Shown here one piece after another: positions 11,757 to 20,911 of a stretch of DNA of 38,533 bases (its first letter is position 1; every line of letters starts with the position of its first letter). Both the position numbers and the translations under genes were made by a program. A model generated the notes under the pieces. That model made no database searches and was not told where the DNA came from. It saw only the letters and a program-made list of their open reading frames with translations. The DNA comes from Chlorobiota bacterium (lineage in GTDB: Bacteria; Bacteroidota; Bacteroidia; Bacteroidales; Marinilabiliaceae), in NCBI GenBank assembly GCA_013153405.1, contig JAADEM010000183.1:1-38533 (forward strand). Reading direction: 5' to 3'.

Positions 11757-11774
11757 TTATTTTTCGCTTATCCG

Positions 11775-12902
11775 TTATTGATTAAAGAACGATATAACTC
11801 CGTTTTTAATATATTCGAGTTGTTCATGAGTGATTTCAGTATGTATTGGAAGGGCAAGTACTTCCCGGGTCAGCATTTCAGAAACCGGCAGGTTTGTATT
11901 TATGTCTGTTAGTTTTTCAAATGCTTTTTGTTTGTGTAAAGCCACGGGATAATAAACCATCGACGGAATATTTTTGTTTTTTAACCATTCCCTGAGGTCA
12001 TCTCTTTTTCCGTTTTTTACTTTTATTACGTATTGGTGGAAAACATGTTCCGAGTCGGGGTTTCGGCCAGGAATATCTATCTCATCAATGTTTTTAAAAG
12101 CATTATCATAAAAGCCGGCAACTTCCCGTCTTTGGAGGTTAAAGTTGTTGAGGTGGGAGAGTTTTACATTCAGTATTGCAGCCTGAATGGTATCAAGGCG
12201 GGAATTTATTCCTGTTGTCTCGTGATAATACTTTTCCTTTGCACCGTGATTAACAAACATTCGCAGTTTCTCTGCAAGTTCGTCATCGTTTGTGAAGCAT
12301 GCACCTCCGTCTCCGAAACCTCCCAGGTTTTTGGAAGGGAAAAAAGAGGTGATTCCGATATTGCCTATAGTGCCGAGTTTTCGTTTTTTTTGTCCGTAGT
12401 TGTATCCGGCCCCCATACACTGGGCTGCATCCTCGATTACATGAAGATTGTGCCTGCCGGCTATTTCTTTTATTTCATTCATGCCGGCACCCTGGCCGAA
12501 AAGATGGACAGGAATTATTGCTTTTGTTTTCGGTGTTATCGCAGCTTCAATTTCTGACGGTGAAATGGTATATGTGAAAGGGTCGGCATCGACAAAAACC
12601 GGTTTCAGGTTCAACAGTCCTGTGGCTTCGGCAGTGGCAATGAAACTGAAAGATGGTATAATTACCTCATCGCCTGGATTAAGTCCGAGAACAGACAGGG
12701 CAGCAAAAATGGCATCTGTTCCGTTTCCGCATGTAATTACGTGTTTTACATTCAGGTATGCGGATAATGATTTCTGAAACTGTTTTACTGCCGGTCCGTT
12801 GATGAAGGCAGAACTTTGTATAACCTCCTGCATTGCAGCATCAATTTCGGGTTTTAACCGTTGATACTGTGTGTGCAGGTCTACCATCTGTATTTTATTC
12901 AT
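11775..12902 (-). CDS. wbpE: PLP-dependent UDP-3-keto-GlcNAcA aminotransferase (WbpE/WlbC type)
   Basis: A DegT/DnrJ/EryC1-family transaminase of 375 residues that would place an amino group on C3 of the keto sugar made by the WbpB-like enzyme, with glutamate as likely donor. The PLP lysine is K191 in FFPSKNLGGFGDGG, and the PLP-contacting aspartate is D158 (VIEDAAQ). CGNGTDAI (about 58-65) binds the phosphate. The opening MNKIQMVDLHTQYQRLKPEID is typical of the family; six extra codons upstream are open but unlikely. About 70 bases separate it from the Wzi-like gene. Confidence 0.92.
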   Translation of the reverse strand: MNKIQMVDLHTQYQRLKPEIDAAMQEVIQSSAFINGPAVKQFQKSLSAYLNVKHVITCGNGTDAIFAALSVLGLNPGDEVIIPSFSFIATAEATGLLNLKPVFVDADPFTYTISPSEIEAAITPKTKAIIPVHLFGQGAGMNEIKEIAGRHNLHVIEDAAQCMGAGYNYGQKKRKLGTIGNIGITSFFPSKNLGGFGDGGACFTNDDELAEKLRMFVNHGAKEKYYHETTGINSRLDTIQAAILNVKLSHLNNFNLQRREVAGFYDNAFKNIDEIDIPGRNPDSEHVFHQYVIKVKNGKRDDLREWLKNKNIPSMVYYPVALHKQKAFEKLTDINTNLPVSEMLTREVLALPIHTEITHEQLEYIKNGVISFFNQ

Positions 12903-12971
12903 AAACTTTTTTATTAGCAATTATCCGGTACCTTCATGCCATTGGACGGATACAGCAAAAATAAGAAATTA

Positions 12972-14612
12972 TCAGAAGCCGAAGTTAATCCCAAACGAGA
13001 ATATATTATCTCCTTCGAGGTAAAACGGGGGAGTGTAAATATCTTTATCAGCTCCGGTGATATTATTGTTTTCGTAAATCAGGAAAATATATGCATCGTT
13101 AATTATTTGATAACCTGCGCGAAACTGCCATTGCCGTTTTTTGTATCTTACTTCATTCATAAAGGGGAGACCCCATCTGGGTTCGTCAGGATTAATCTCG
13201 GGGTTGGCGGCAAAATCGCCCTCTTCAATTATTTTTTGGTAATCTTTCCCTCTGCGGGCTTTGGTGTAACTAACCTGAATATCCAGTCCGCGAACGGGTT
13301 TATATCTGACCGAAAGGTAAATTTTATCAGAGTTGTCTTTCATATAGTGTCCCAGCACATAACCGTCGCTTTCGTAGGTGGTTGATGGTATGATGTGCTG
13401 ATATACCATCGGATTAGTACGGGTGTATTCTGCAGTGAAACTTGCGTCGGGAATAAGGCCGGAAAGTCGTGCGCCTGCTTTGTAACTGACATAGTTCGAT
13501 TGCTGGTCTTTATCAAACATGCGGCTGGTGGATATTTCATCGATAAAAACAGAGGCATAAAGATGCAGATAACGTATTTGCCTGCTGCTTACATCGAAGT
13601 ACATTTGTGCATTATGGCCTACGTCATTGCTGCCGGAATTGTATGTGTGATCTGCACTTTTATAAAAAATAAACGGAATAAAAAACACAGGATTCAGTGA
13701 TACATCACCGTAAACAATGGAGTTTCCCAAGGATAACCTTAGTCTTTTCCAGGGTATAAACGTAAACAGATTGCTTGCTATGAATTTGTTTGTGTAAACT
13801 TCTCTTGTTCCGTCGTAGTAACCGTATGAACGGCAGCTATCGATTACTCCGCTCACCAGCCAGCCGTGATTATAGCTGAATTCGAACCATTTTACAGGAT
13901 TAAGTTTAAGGTATAGGTGTGCATATGACGGAGAGTGCCCCGAAAGAATATTCGCCTGGGAATATCCGTTTCCGTAGGTGTAATGATCTTTTACAAGTCC
14001 GATATTCAGCCATTCCCACGAGAAGGTTATTCCTCCGCGTGCTTCGCTGTAATCGGTCTCTTCTTTGTCGCCTTTGTAAACGGCTCCCGGATGTTTGGTC
14101 AGGTATTGTCTTCCGCCCAGAGGTGAACTCTCATGATTGTCGCGTAAGCTGCCGTAAAAACCGAAATGTTTGCCTATGTAAGCGAAAAAATCAGCCCCGC
14201 CCCGGCGGTGATACTCAAATGAGTTGCCGTTGGTGAATCCCTGCCCTCCGAGAATTCCGTTGACGGAGAATTTAAAGACGGAATCGCTGTAGTAAAAAAT
14301 ATCAAAACGTTTGTTAAAGTCTTTCCCTGTGATCAGTTCTTTGTTGAAATCTTTCAGATAAAAAGCAACAGCTTTTTTCTGCCGTGGTGTAAGCCGGGTA
14401 TATGTTTCTGCAGTTTTCAGCCATCGGGCAATCTGCATTCTTGAATAGGGTTTTATGGCGCTGTTGATATCAATGGCTCCTATGTCGGCCAGTTCATCGA
14501 TAAAATCGTATACGGCTTCGTTGTCAATATGGTATGGCACGTCCTGTGCTTTTATGCCTGGTGATATTATGAGAAAAATTAGCAATAAAAATAATTCAGA
14601 GGCCTGTTTCAT
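12972..14612 (-). CDS. Wzi-like outer membrane capsule assembly protein
   Basis: A 546-residue protein with a signal peptide (hydrophobic residues 7-19, cleavage near IKA|QD) and many alternating hydrophobic/aromatic strands, ending in FSFGINFGF with the terminal phenylalanine expected of a beta-barrel. The N-terminal region (IDNEAVYDFIDELADIGAI, then SRMQIARWL) matches Bacteroidota proteins annotated as the capsule assembly Wzi family. In Escherichia coli Wzi is an outer-membrane lectin that holds capsule on the surface. The position between the sugar transferase and the UDP-sugar genes supports a role in surface display of the glycan. Exact function in this phylum is inferred. Confidence 0.8.
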   Translation of the reverse strand: MKQASELFLLLIFLIISPGIKAQDVPYHIDNEAVYDFIDELADIGAIDINSAIKPYSRMQIARWLKTAETYTRLTPRQKKAVAFYLKDFNKELITGKDFNKRFDIFYYSDSVFKFSVNGILGGQGFTNGNSFEYHRRGGADFFAYIGKHFGFYGSLRDNHESSPLGGRQYLTKHPGAVYKGDKEETDYSEARGGITFSWEWLNIGLVKDHYTYGNGYSQANILSGHSPSYAHLYLKLNPVKWFEFSYNHGWLVSGVIDSCRSYGYYDGTREVYTNKFIASNLFTFIPWKRLRLSLGNSIVYGDVSLNPVFFIPFIFYKSADHTYNSGSNDVGHNAQMYFDVSSRQIRYLHLYASVFIDEISTSRMFDKDQQSNYVSYKAGARLSGLIPDASFTAEYTRTNPMVYQHIIPSTTYESDGYVLGHYMKDNSDKIYLSVRYKPVRGLDIQVSYTKARRGKDYQKIIEEGDFAANPEINPDEPRWGLPFMNEVRYKKRQWQFRAGYQIINDAYIFLIYENNNITGADKDIYTPPFYLEGDNIFSFGINFGF

Positions 14613-14629
14613 AGATCGGCATTTATTTG

Positions 14630-15664
14630 TTAAGAGCTTCTTTTACCGTGAAAAATTATATTCTTCATTATCCGGAAAAAATATTTTACATCTGTTCTGA
14701 ACGGATGTTTTTTATATTGTTCTATATATTTTTTTTCTGATTCCATTATATCGTCAAGGGATTCGGGACAGTCGGCATAAAACGGAGGCAGGAGTCCGGG
14801 TTTTATCGAACAGCGCATTTCCTGCAGGTCTTTGTCGTATAAACTCAGGTAGTGAGGGCTCAACGGCCTTACTCCAACCAGTTTTATTTCTCCTTTCAGG
14901 AGGTTCCATATCATCGGGACTTCATCGAGCCACATCTTTCTCAGTAAACCTCCCAGCCGTGTTATCCTGAAATCTTTGTTGAACTTACCTCCTTCTTTCA
15001 GACTGTTGTGAGTGTATACATAATCCTGAATGAATTCCGAATAGGGAACCATTGTACGAAGTTTGTATACAGTAATTATTTTTCTGTTTTTCCCGACTCT
15101 TTTAATCCTGAGCAAAGGGCCGTATGATGGTTTTTCGTTTTTTAGCGGTTCTCTGAATTTTTTATAAACATACCAATAGTTCCCGTCAATTATCTCCTTT
15201 TTTTCTTCTCTGAATCCGGCATAGTAAAGCCGTCCCATTATTTCCGGGTTTGACATCACACGGTTGCGATCGTCGGTGAGCCAGAGGTAAAACCATCTGG
15301 TAATCTTCATTTTCGGGAAAACACGTTTCAGTATGTAGTCGGAAAAAAAGTAAACCAGATTGAAAGGGAAGGGGTATTTTTTCAGAATTCTTTCGCGTCG
15401 CTGAATCATTGTTTCGGCACAACATATAAACAGCCCGTTTTCGGGAAGAACAGAATTGGCCATTCCGAAGAAGCTGTCTACATCCTTTATCTTGTTTACC
15501 CTTTTCAGGTTTATAAGTGTTTTTATGCCGGTGCCTTTTGAGCTTAGGAGATTAAGAGGTTCACCGGTAGCCATAACCTTTGTTGTTTCCGGTATGTAGT
15601 AACCGTTCTTTTCTATGAAAGAACAGACATTGTCTCCAGAATATGATTTTATGAATCTTTTCAT
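14630..15664 (-). CDS. Initiating sugar transferase (PF02397 type) with extra N-terminal domain
   Basis: The C-terminal half (about 180-344) is a bacterial sugar transferase domain that should move a sugar-phosphate from a UDP-sugar to a lipid carrier. It has RIKRVGKNRK, VYKLRTM, the catalytic pair D247-E248 in MWLDEVP, NLLKGEIKLVGVRPL and PGLLPPFYAD. The N-terminal half is not the usual membrane region: residues 47-165 resemble a degenerate methyltransferase-like fold (INLKRVNKI, VDSFFGMANSVLPENGLFICC). Hydrophobic residues occur near 100-130, but the re-entrant membrane helix normally just before the catalytic domain is not obvious. It is the first gene of the operon, 17 bases before the Wzi-like gene. 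Confidence 0.85.
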   Translation of the reverse strand: MKRFIKSYSGDNVCSFIEKNGYYIPETTKVMATGEPLNLLSSKGTGIKTLINLKRVNKIKDVDSFFGMANSVLPENGLFICCAETMIQRRERILKKYPFPFNLVYFFSDYILKRVFPKMKITRWFYLWLTDDRNRVMSNPEIMGRLYYAGFREEKKEIIDGNYWYVYKKFREPLKNEKPSYGPLLRIKRVGKNRKIITVYKLRTMVPYSEFIQDYVYTHNSLKEGGKFNKDFRITRLGGLLRKMWLDEVPMIWNLLKGEIKLVGVRPLSPHYLSLYDKDLQEMRCSIKPGLLPPFYADCPESLDDIMESEKKYIEQYKKHPFRTDVKYFFRIMKNIIFHGKRSS

Positions 15665-15755
15665 TTAAGGCCGGGGTTCGGTTATCCGTATAACTGCCGG
15701 AATATGTTTTTAGGTGTTGATATTCAGCTAAAATATTAAAAACAGTTGAGCTGTT

Positions 15756-15763
15756 CAAACATA
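15756..15763 (-). promoter_or_regulatory. Possible -7 element of the minus-strand polysaccharide operon
   Basis: The minus-strand TATGTTTG is identical to the -7 box proposed for the recombinase and lies about 90 bases ahead of the sugar transferase start. No convincing TTTG occurs 19-21 bases further upstream. A short dyad (AACAG/CTGTT, 15741-15755) lies immediately downstream. The rest of the 412-base gap 15665-16076 shows only the features listed at 16003 and 16039. Confidence 0.4.
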
Positions 15764-16002
15764 AAGAGCTGAATGTGCTGTACGGAAAAACACTTTAATC
15801 AGAATAATTGATATTCTTACATGAATAATAAAAACATTGAATGCGAAATAGATGTGCTTAGCCAAAAATATTAAGCTGCCTGAAACTAAGGCTTTCATGT
15901 AACGGCCTGATTTGCATAACAAATCCGAGTATGATATTTTACAGGTATACAATTTTTTAATTTAAGAGTTGTCTGCTGCTTTGGTATAAAGTCAGTAATA
16001 CA

Positions 16003-16024
16003 TTGATGAGATTAATATCATCAA
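16003..16024. repeat. Short inverted repeat upstream of the DUF4038-like gene
   Basis: TTGATGA (16003-16009) and TCATCAA (16018-16024) are perfect inverted arms around 8 bases. The dyad lies 14 bases ahead of a candidate -7 box, so it would cover the -33 region and could be a regulator's operator. Such dyads also occur by chance in AT-rich DNA. Confidence 0.35.
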
Positions 16025-16038
16025 AAAATAAAATATTG

Positions 16039-16046
16039 TAAATTTG
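16039..16046 (+). promoter_or_regulatory. Possible -7 element for the DUF4038-like gene
   Basis: TAAATTTG matches TAnnTTTG exactly and ends 30 bases before the ATG at 16077. A consensus TTTG at the right upstream spacing is absent; the inverted repeat at 16003-16024 lies there instead, which could mean activator dependence. Confidence 0.35.
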
Positions 16047-16076
16047 ATGGTGTAAATTAATCTAAATCTTTGTCAA

Positions 16077-17636
16077 ATGAGAGTATCAGGAATAATTTTC
16101 ATATTAATATTTTTAGCAGGTTTTGATTTAACGGCAAAAGATAAAAACCCTGATGTTTTTCTTTACAGCCGGTTTGAGGCCATGTTTTACAATCCTACCT
16201 GGGAAGGGAACCCTTTTGATGTGGATTTCAGAGCCGTATTTGTAAGTCCTTCGGGCAGAAAAGTTACACAGTTGGGCTTTTATGCCGGTAATAATGTGTG
16301 GAAAGTTTACTTCATGCCTGACGAGACGGGCAGGTGGCAGTATGAAACATCATCGGTGGATGACGAACTTAACGGACTCAAAGGAGAGTTTTCGTGCGTT
16401 AAATCGATCAGGGAATCAACATTGACAACTTATGGTAAACATTGGGTGCTTAAAACAGGTGAGGGGTATTTTCCGTTAATCTGGGGGCCGACAGATCCTG
16501 ATGGCTTACATTGGGGATTCAGGGGTAAGGCTGCCAATGATCCGGTTGTGTCTGATGCACTGCTTTTTGCAAATGATGTTGTGAATGCCGATTTGCTTGG
16601 TATAGGTGAGCTCTTTATTGTGAAAACCGGCAGGGCGGAAAACTGGCCGGAGAATGCCATGCCATATGTGGCAGGAAAAGAGGGAGAGGAGTTTAATCTT
16701 GTATTCTGGAATGAGTTAAATGCCAAGCTTGATGCTGCTGCTTCAATGAATATGGGGATATATGTGATGTTTTACGGTGATGAAGAGATGACTCCTGATA
16801 ATTATGGTATTACTCCGTATTCCGATAAAGAACTCAGGTTGTTCAGGTACGCAGTTGCCCGTCTGTCATGTTATCCGCATGTGTTGTGGGATACCGGTGT
16901 TAATATAGGAAAATACCGCAACGACGAATGGATAAACTGGTTTGCCGGGTGGTTTTTAAAATATGATCCATGGAAGCATCCGGTAAGTAGTCGTTCCGGA
17001 GGTGATAGCAAAGGTATTATGCCGTTAAATGCAACTTATTTTAGTTCGGATATGGTTGAACTTCCATCGAGAAAAGAACTTCTTGCAATGCAGGACTCTA
17101 TTAGTGTTCCCATTGCACACACTGATCACTGGAGGCCTTTTATAAACAGAGGAAACTGGAATGGTGATAAAATAAGAAAAGCGGTATGGCGTTGCGGATT
17201 GTCGGGGCCGCAGGCTTTGTATGTTGATTATAATCAGGGTACACATAATCAGAAACAGGTATTACGAGGAGGCCAGTTTGTTGGTCATGCCATGCATTTC
17301 TTTAAAAACAGACTGAGAAATGACATTTTTTACCTAGTTCCGCATGATGAAATGATAATTGGTGGTGGCAATGTAATTTTATCATGTAAACCGGGAGAAG
17401 AGTATGTTGCCTATGATGAGGATGGCAGCAGTTTTTCGGTTAATCTTCCGGGTGAGAAAAGTATTTATGTTGTTGAGTGGTATAATCCCAGAACCGGGGT
17501 TGTGACTGAAACTGAAGAGATAAAAGGAGATAAAGACGTTTTGTTTAATCCTCCTTCGGCAGGAAAGGATTGGGTTCTGCATGTTTATCTTAAAAGAAAA
17601 CCGGTTAAATTAAACATAAAAAAGAAGAAAAGGTAA
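16077..17636 (+). CDS. Secreted DUF5060/DUF4038-like glycosidase-fold protein
   Basis: The 519-residue protein has a signal peptide (1-20, cleavage near LTA|KD), an N-terminal Ig-like DUF5060 domain (about 26-110), a TIM-barrel region resembling DUF4038/apiosidase-like enzymes (about 120-410), and a C-terminal collagen-binding-like beta domain (about 430-510, with VEWYNPRTG and AGKDWVLHVY). Relatives include GH140 enzymes acting on plant or envelope glycans. At the place where such barrels have W-x-x-G-x-(D/E) this protein reads W271-DTGV-N276, and the usual later glutamate segment reads PIAHTDHW, so the normal catalytic acids may be lost or moved. It sits between two glycan gene sets, which hints at processing of the cell's own polysaccharide. 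The substrate is unknown. Confidence 0.7.
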   Translation: MRVSGIIFILIFLAGFDLTAKDKNPDVFLYSRFEAMFYNPTWEGNPFDVDFRAVFVSPSGRKVTQLGFYAGNNVWKVYFMPDETGRWQYETSSVDDELNGLKGEFSCVKSIRESTLTTYGKHWVLKTGEGYFPLIWGPTDPDGLHWGFRGKAANDPVVSDALLFANDVVNADLLGIGELFIVKTGRAENWPENAMPYVAGKEGEEFNLVFWNELNAKLDAAASMNMGIYVMFYGDEEMTPDNYGITPYSDKELRLFRYAVARLSCYPHVLWDTGVNIGKYRNDEWINWFAGWFLKYDPWKHPVSSRSGGDSKGIMPLNATYFSSDMVELPSRKELLAMQDSISVPIAHTDHWRPFINRGNWNGDKIRKAVWRCGLSGPQALYVDYNQGTHNQKQVLRGGQFVGHAMHFFKNRLRNDIFYLVPHDEMIIGGGNVILSCKPGEEYVAYDEDGSSFSVNLPGEKSIYVVEWYNPRTGVVTETEEIKGDKDVLFNPPSAGKDWVLHVYLKRKPVKLNIKKKKR

Positions 17637-17750
17637 AACAGGTTTTCTTCGTGAGTTTATGTAAAGCAATTTCTTGTTTTATGTTATTCCCTGACGGATT
17701 AATGTTTCGAACAGGATGTCGCAGATTTGTGTTTTTTATTAGGCTCTGAT

Positions 17751-17778
17751 TGCTTTGGTAAAAAATCCAAAGCATTTT
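17751..17778 (+). terminator. Rho-independent-type terminator after the DUF4038-like gene
   Basis: TGCTTTGG (17751-17758) and CCAAAGCA (17767-17774) form an 8-base-pair stem with an 8-base A/T loop followed by TTTT. It lies 115 bases past the plus-strand gene and just ahead of the end of the converging pssA gene. The T-tract favours use on the plus strand. Confidence 0.65.
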
Positions 17779-17784
17779 AAGAAG

Positions 17785-18510
17785 TCATTTCACCACCATC
17801 CATTTGAGAATTGCATAAAGAATGTAAAAAAGTATGGTTGCAGCAATGCCTCCCACTCCCAGCCAGATTGTTGAAACTAAGGCAACTGCAAGAATAAGAA
17901 ACCGTTCGGGGTTTTCATTTAATCTGAAGTTTTTGAATTTAAGTGAGAACATAGGGACTTCGCTAACTAGCATTATGCTAAAGAAAACTACCATCAGAAT
18001 AATGATAAATTCATTCAGCCACCCGAACAATTCAGGCTTTGAAATAACCATGTATGCAAACGATGCTGTGAAGATTCCGGTTGCTGTAGTGGTAAGTCCC
18101 AGAAAATTTTCTGTCTGACGTGTGTCTATATTGAATTTAGCAAGTCTTAATCCGGAGAAAACCGCAAGCATAAATGGCAATAAAACAATAACTTTTGCAT
18201 CAACCGGCAGAGAGTCGAATTCAAACGCTACATCTCCGGTTATCAGATATTTTATGAGAGCAGAGAATATTGCTGCCGGTGCCATTCCAAAGCTAATCAG
18301 ATCGGCAAGAGAATCCAGTTCTTTTCCCATATCGCTGTAAGCCTTTAGTGCCCTGGCTGCAAAACCGTCGGAAAAATCGAATAAAGCTCCTGCGAAAATT
18401 AACCACGCCGACCATTCAATATGACTGTTAAGCGCAAAAAAAACGGCAAGAGAACCACATGTGAGGTTCAGACTGGTGAGAAAATTGGGAATGTGCTTTA
18501 AAATCTGCAT
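17785..18510 (-). CDS. pssA: CDP-diacylglycerol-serine O-phosphatidyltransferase
   Basis: This integral membrane enzyme makes phosphatidylserine, the precursor of phosphatidylethanolamine, from CDP-diacylglycerol and serine. The 241-residue protein carries the complete CDP-alcohol phosphotransferase signature: D45, D48, G49, A52, R53, G62, D66 and D70. Several hydrophobic helices follow (for example about 100-117, 143-158, 168-185 and 205-235), and the N-terminus MQILKHIPNFLTSLNLTCG is typical. It is read in the same direction as metG, about 250 bases behind it. No phosphatidylserine decarboxylase gene is nearby. Confidence 0.94.
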   Translation of the reverse strand: MQILKHIPNFLTSLNLTCGSLAVFFALNSHIEWSAWLIFAGALFDFSDGFAARALKAYSDMGKELDSLADLISFGMAPAAIFSALIKYLITGDVAFEFDSLPVDAKVIVLLPFMLAVFSGLRLAKFNIDTRQTENFLGLTTTATGIFTASFAYMVISKPELFGWLNEFIIILMVVFFSIMLVSEVPMFSLKFKNFRLNENPERFLILAVALVSTIWLGVGGIAATILFYILYAILKWMVVK

Positions 18511-18584
18511 GGAAAATATTTTTATGCTAAATTAAAAGAAAGGTATTCTCTTTCAAAATAAATAATGATTATCTCCAAATGAAT

Positions 18585-18622
18585 ACTCCCGGCCTGTGAA
18601 TGTATTTCCACAGATCGGGAGT
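18585..18622. terminator. Strong hairpin between metG and pssA
   Basis: ACTCCCGG-C-CTGTG (18585-18598) pairs with CACAG-AT-CGGGAGT (18609-18622) around a 10-base loop, giving about 12-13 base pairs with a small internal mismatch. It lies about 140 bases past the metG stop. On the minus strand it is followed by ATTCATTTGG, not a proper T-tract; on the plus strand by CTTTTACTT. It may attenuate or end metG transcription, or process the transcript. Confidence 0.45.
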
Positions 18623-18762
18623 CTTTTACTTGTTTGTTGTAGGTTTTTAAGAGTTTGCCGGGATGTCTGTCGTATTTTGAAATCCCGGATTCGTTGTGCT
18701 GTTTTGTTATATCCTGTGCTGACAATGTTTCTGTGTACTCCGGATATGTTCGTTTTTAAAGT

Positions 18763-20799
18763 TTATCGAACTTCCGAGCCAGGTTTAATATTCTTTTCGG
18801 GTGATATGAAAACCAGTTCTCCGGTTGCATCTTCCGCCATTAAAATCATTCCCTGAGATTCGATACCTCTTATTTTACGTGGTGCAAGATTGACTAAAAT
18901 ACTTACCTGCTTTCCAACTATCTCTTCAGGAGAGAAATATTCAGCTATTCCCGAAACAACGGTCCGTTTATCAATTCCTGTATCGACAAGCAACTTTAAC
19001 AGCTTTTTGGTTTTTGGTACTTTTTCGGCCTCAAGTATTGTTCCTACACGGATATCCAGTTTTGTGAAATCATCAAAGCTTATGTTTTCTTTTGCAGGAG
19101 CAGCCTCTTTGTTTGCAGCATCGTTATCTTCCCTGGTTTTTGCCAGGCGGTCGAGTTGCGCCTTAATGGCTTCGTCTTCAATTTTCTCGAACAGAAGTTC
19201 GGGCTTGTTTATTGTATGTCCTGCCTGTAACAATCCGGTGTTTCCACAAGCAGCCCAGTCTGTAACGCCGAGATTAATCATTTTCTGCATTTTCTTTGCC
19301 GAGAACGGAAGGAACGGCTCCATCAGAACAGCCAGGTTTGCGGTTATCTGTAAAGCAATGTTCATAATGGTTTTTACTCTTTCGGGGTCTGTTTTTGCAA
19401 GTTTCCAGGGTTCAGTGTCAGCAAGGTATTTATTCCCGAGGCGTGCAAGGTTCATAGCCTCTTTTACTGCCTCGCGGAATTTGAAGTTATCAAGAGCATC
19501 CTCAACTTTTTTAACTATGACAGGCACTTCATTCAGCGTTTCCTTATCGTAGTCGTTAAGCTCGCCGGCTGCAGGAACGACTCCGTTGTAATATTTTTGC
19601 GTAAGCACAAGAGCACGGTTCACGAAGTTTCCGAGAATTGCAACCAGCTCGTTGTTGTTACGTGCCTGGAAATCTTTCCATGTAAAATCATTGTCCTTTG
19701 CTTCCGGGGCATTTGCAGTAAGTACATAACGCAGTACGTCCTGTTTATCTTTGAAATCTTCAAGGTATTCGTGAAGCCAGACCGCCCAGTTGCGTGATGT
19801 GGAAATTTTGTCACCTTCAAGGTTCAGGAATTCATTGGCCGGAACATTGTCGGGAAGTATATAACTGCCTTCAGCTTTCAGCATCGAAGGAAAAACAATA
19901 CAGTGGAATACGATATTGTCTTTGCCGATAAAATGAATCATCCTGGTCTCTTTGTCTTTCCAGTATTTTTCCCAGTCGGGAGTGAGTTCTTTTGTTGCCG
20001 AAATGTAACCAATCGGGGCATCGAACCAAACATAAAGAACTTTTCCTTCGGCACCTTCAACGGGAACAGGTACTCCCCAATCAAGATCACGGCTTACGGC
20101 ACGGGGTTGCAGTCCCATGTCGAGCCACGACTTACACTGTCCGTAAACATTGGGTTTCCACTCTTTATGCTCTTCAAGTATCCATTTTTTCAGGAACGGT
20201 TCGTGCTTATCGAGGGGAAGATACCAGTGTTTTGTTTTTCGCAATACAGGTTTACTGCCCGAAATAACCGATTTCGGATTTATCAGGTCGGTTGCGTTAA
20301 GTGAAGTTCCGCATGCTTCGCACTGATCACCGTATGCTCCTTCACTTTTACAGTGCGGACATGTTCCGGTGATATACCTGTCGGCAAGGAATTGTCCGGC
20401 TTCTTCATCATAATACTGTTCTGTTTCTTTTTCTATAAATTCGCCTTTATCGTAAAGTGTTTTGAAAAACTCAGAGGCAGTTTCATAATGAGTTTTTGTT
20501 GTTGTACGTGAATATATGTCGAATGAGATGCCAAAGTCCTCAAATGATTTTTTAATAATGCCGTGGTATCTGTCCACGATGTCCTGCGGTGTAACACCTT
20601 CGTTTTTTGCTTTAAGAGTAATTGGCACACCGTGTTCATCCGAACCTCCGATAAGTACAACATCTTCATTTTTTAATCGCAGATATCGTACGTAAATGTC
20701 AGCCGGAACGTAAACGCCCGCAAGATGACCGATATGAACAGGGCCGTTGGCATAAGGCAGGGCTGTAGTAACTAATGTTCTTTTAAATTTATTGCTCAT
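18763..20799 (-). CDS. metG: Methionyl-tRNA synthetase
   Basis: This enzyme charges tRNA-Met with methionine. The 678-residue class I synthetase has the HIGH signature at 22-25 (PVHIGHLAG), a four-cysteine zinc knuckle (C147, C150, C160, C163), the KMSKS loop as KISTS (331-335), the anticodon-binding helical domain, and a C-terminal tRNA-binding OB fold (about 570-678, [11 protein letters not shown]) that also makes the dimer. A low-complexity charged linker (about 548-568) joins the last domain. The length is as expected for the long, dimeric form found in Bacteroidota. It is divergent from the LD-carboxypeptidase gene. Confidence 0.97.
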   Translation of the reverse strand: MSNKFKRTLVTTALPYANGPVHIGHLAGVYVPADIYVRYLRLKNEDVVLIGGSDEHGVPITLKAKNEGVTPQDIVDRYHGIIKKSFEDFGISFDIYSRTTTKTHYETASEFFKTLYDKGEFIEKETEQYYDEEAGQFLADRYITGTCPHCKSEGAYGDQCEACGTSLNATDLINPKSVISGSKPVLRKTKHWYLPLDKHEPFLKKWILEEHKEWKPNVYGQCKSWLDMGLQPRAVSRDLDWGVPVPVEGAEGKVLYVWFDAPIGYISATKELTPDWEKYWKDKETRMIHFIGKDNIVFHCIVFPSMLKAEGSYILPDNVPANEFLNLEGDKISTSRNWAVWLHEYLEDFKDKQDVLRYVLTANAPEAKDNDFTWKDFQARNNNELVAILGNFVNRALVLTQKYYNGVVPAAGELNDYDKETLNEVPVIVKKVEDALDNFKFREAVKEAMNLARLGNKYLADTEPWKLAKTDPERVKTIMNIALQITANLAVLMEPFLPFSAKKMQKMINLGVTDWAACGNTGLLQAGHTINKPELLFEKIEDEAIKAQLDRLAKTREDNDAANKEAAPAKENISFDDFTKLDIRVGTILEAEKVPKTKKLLKLLVDTGIDKRTVVSGIAEYFSPEEIVGKQVSILVNLAPRKIRGIESQGMILMAEDATGELVFISPEKNIKPGSEVR

Positions 20800-20868
20800 A
20801 TTATTATTAGATCAAACAGTGGATTAATCCTTTAAATTTCAATAATTAGTACGTTTTTTATAACTTCA

Positions 20869-20876
20869 CAAAGATA
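20869..20876 (-). promoter_or_regulatory. Possible -7 element for metG
   Basis: The minus-strand TATCTTTG fits TAnnTTTG and ends about 70 bases before the metG start. The -33 element is not clear. No T-box-like structure was recognised in the short leader. Confidence 0.35.
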
Positions 20877-20911
20877 ACCAAACATTTCATTACAGGGAAA
20901 AACTTTTTTTG

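Noticed and set aside
15755-15952. 65-codon minus-strand frame upstream of the sugar transferase
   Set aside because: It overlaps the probable promoter region, has no convincing ribosome binding site, and no family resemblance.
18890-19552. 220-codon plus-strand frame opposite metG
   Set aside because: It is serine/phenylalanine-rich antisense translation of a conserved synthetase and has no homology signal that I recognise.
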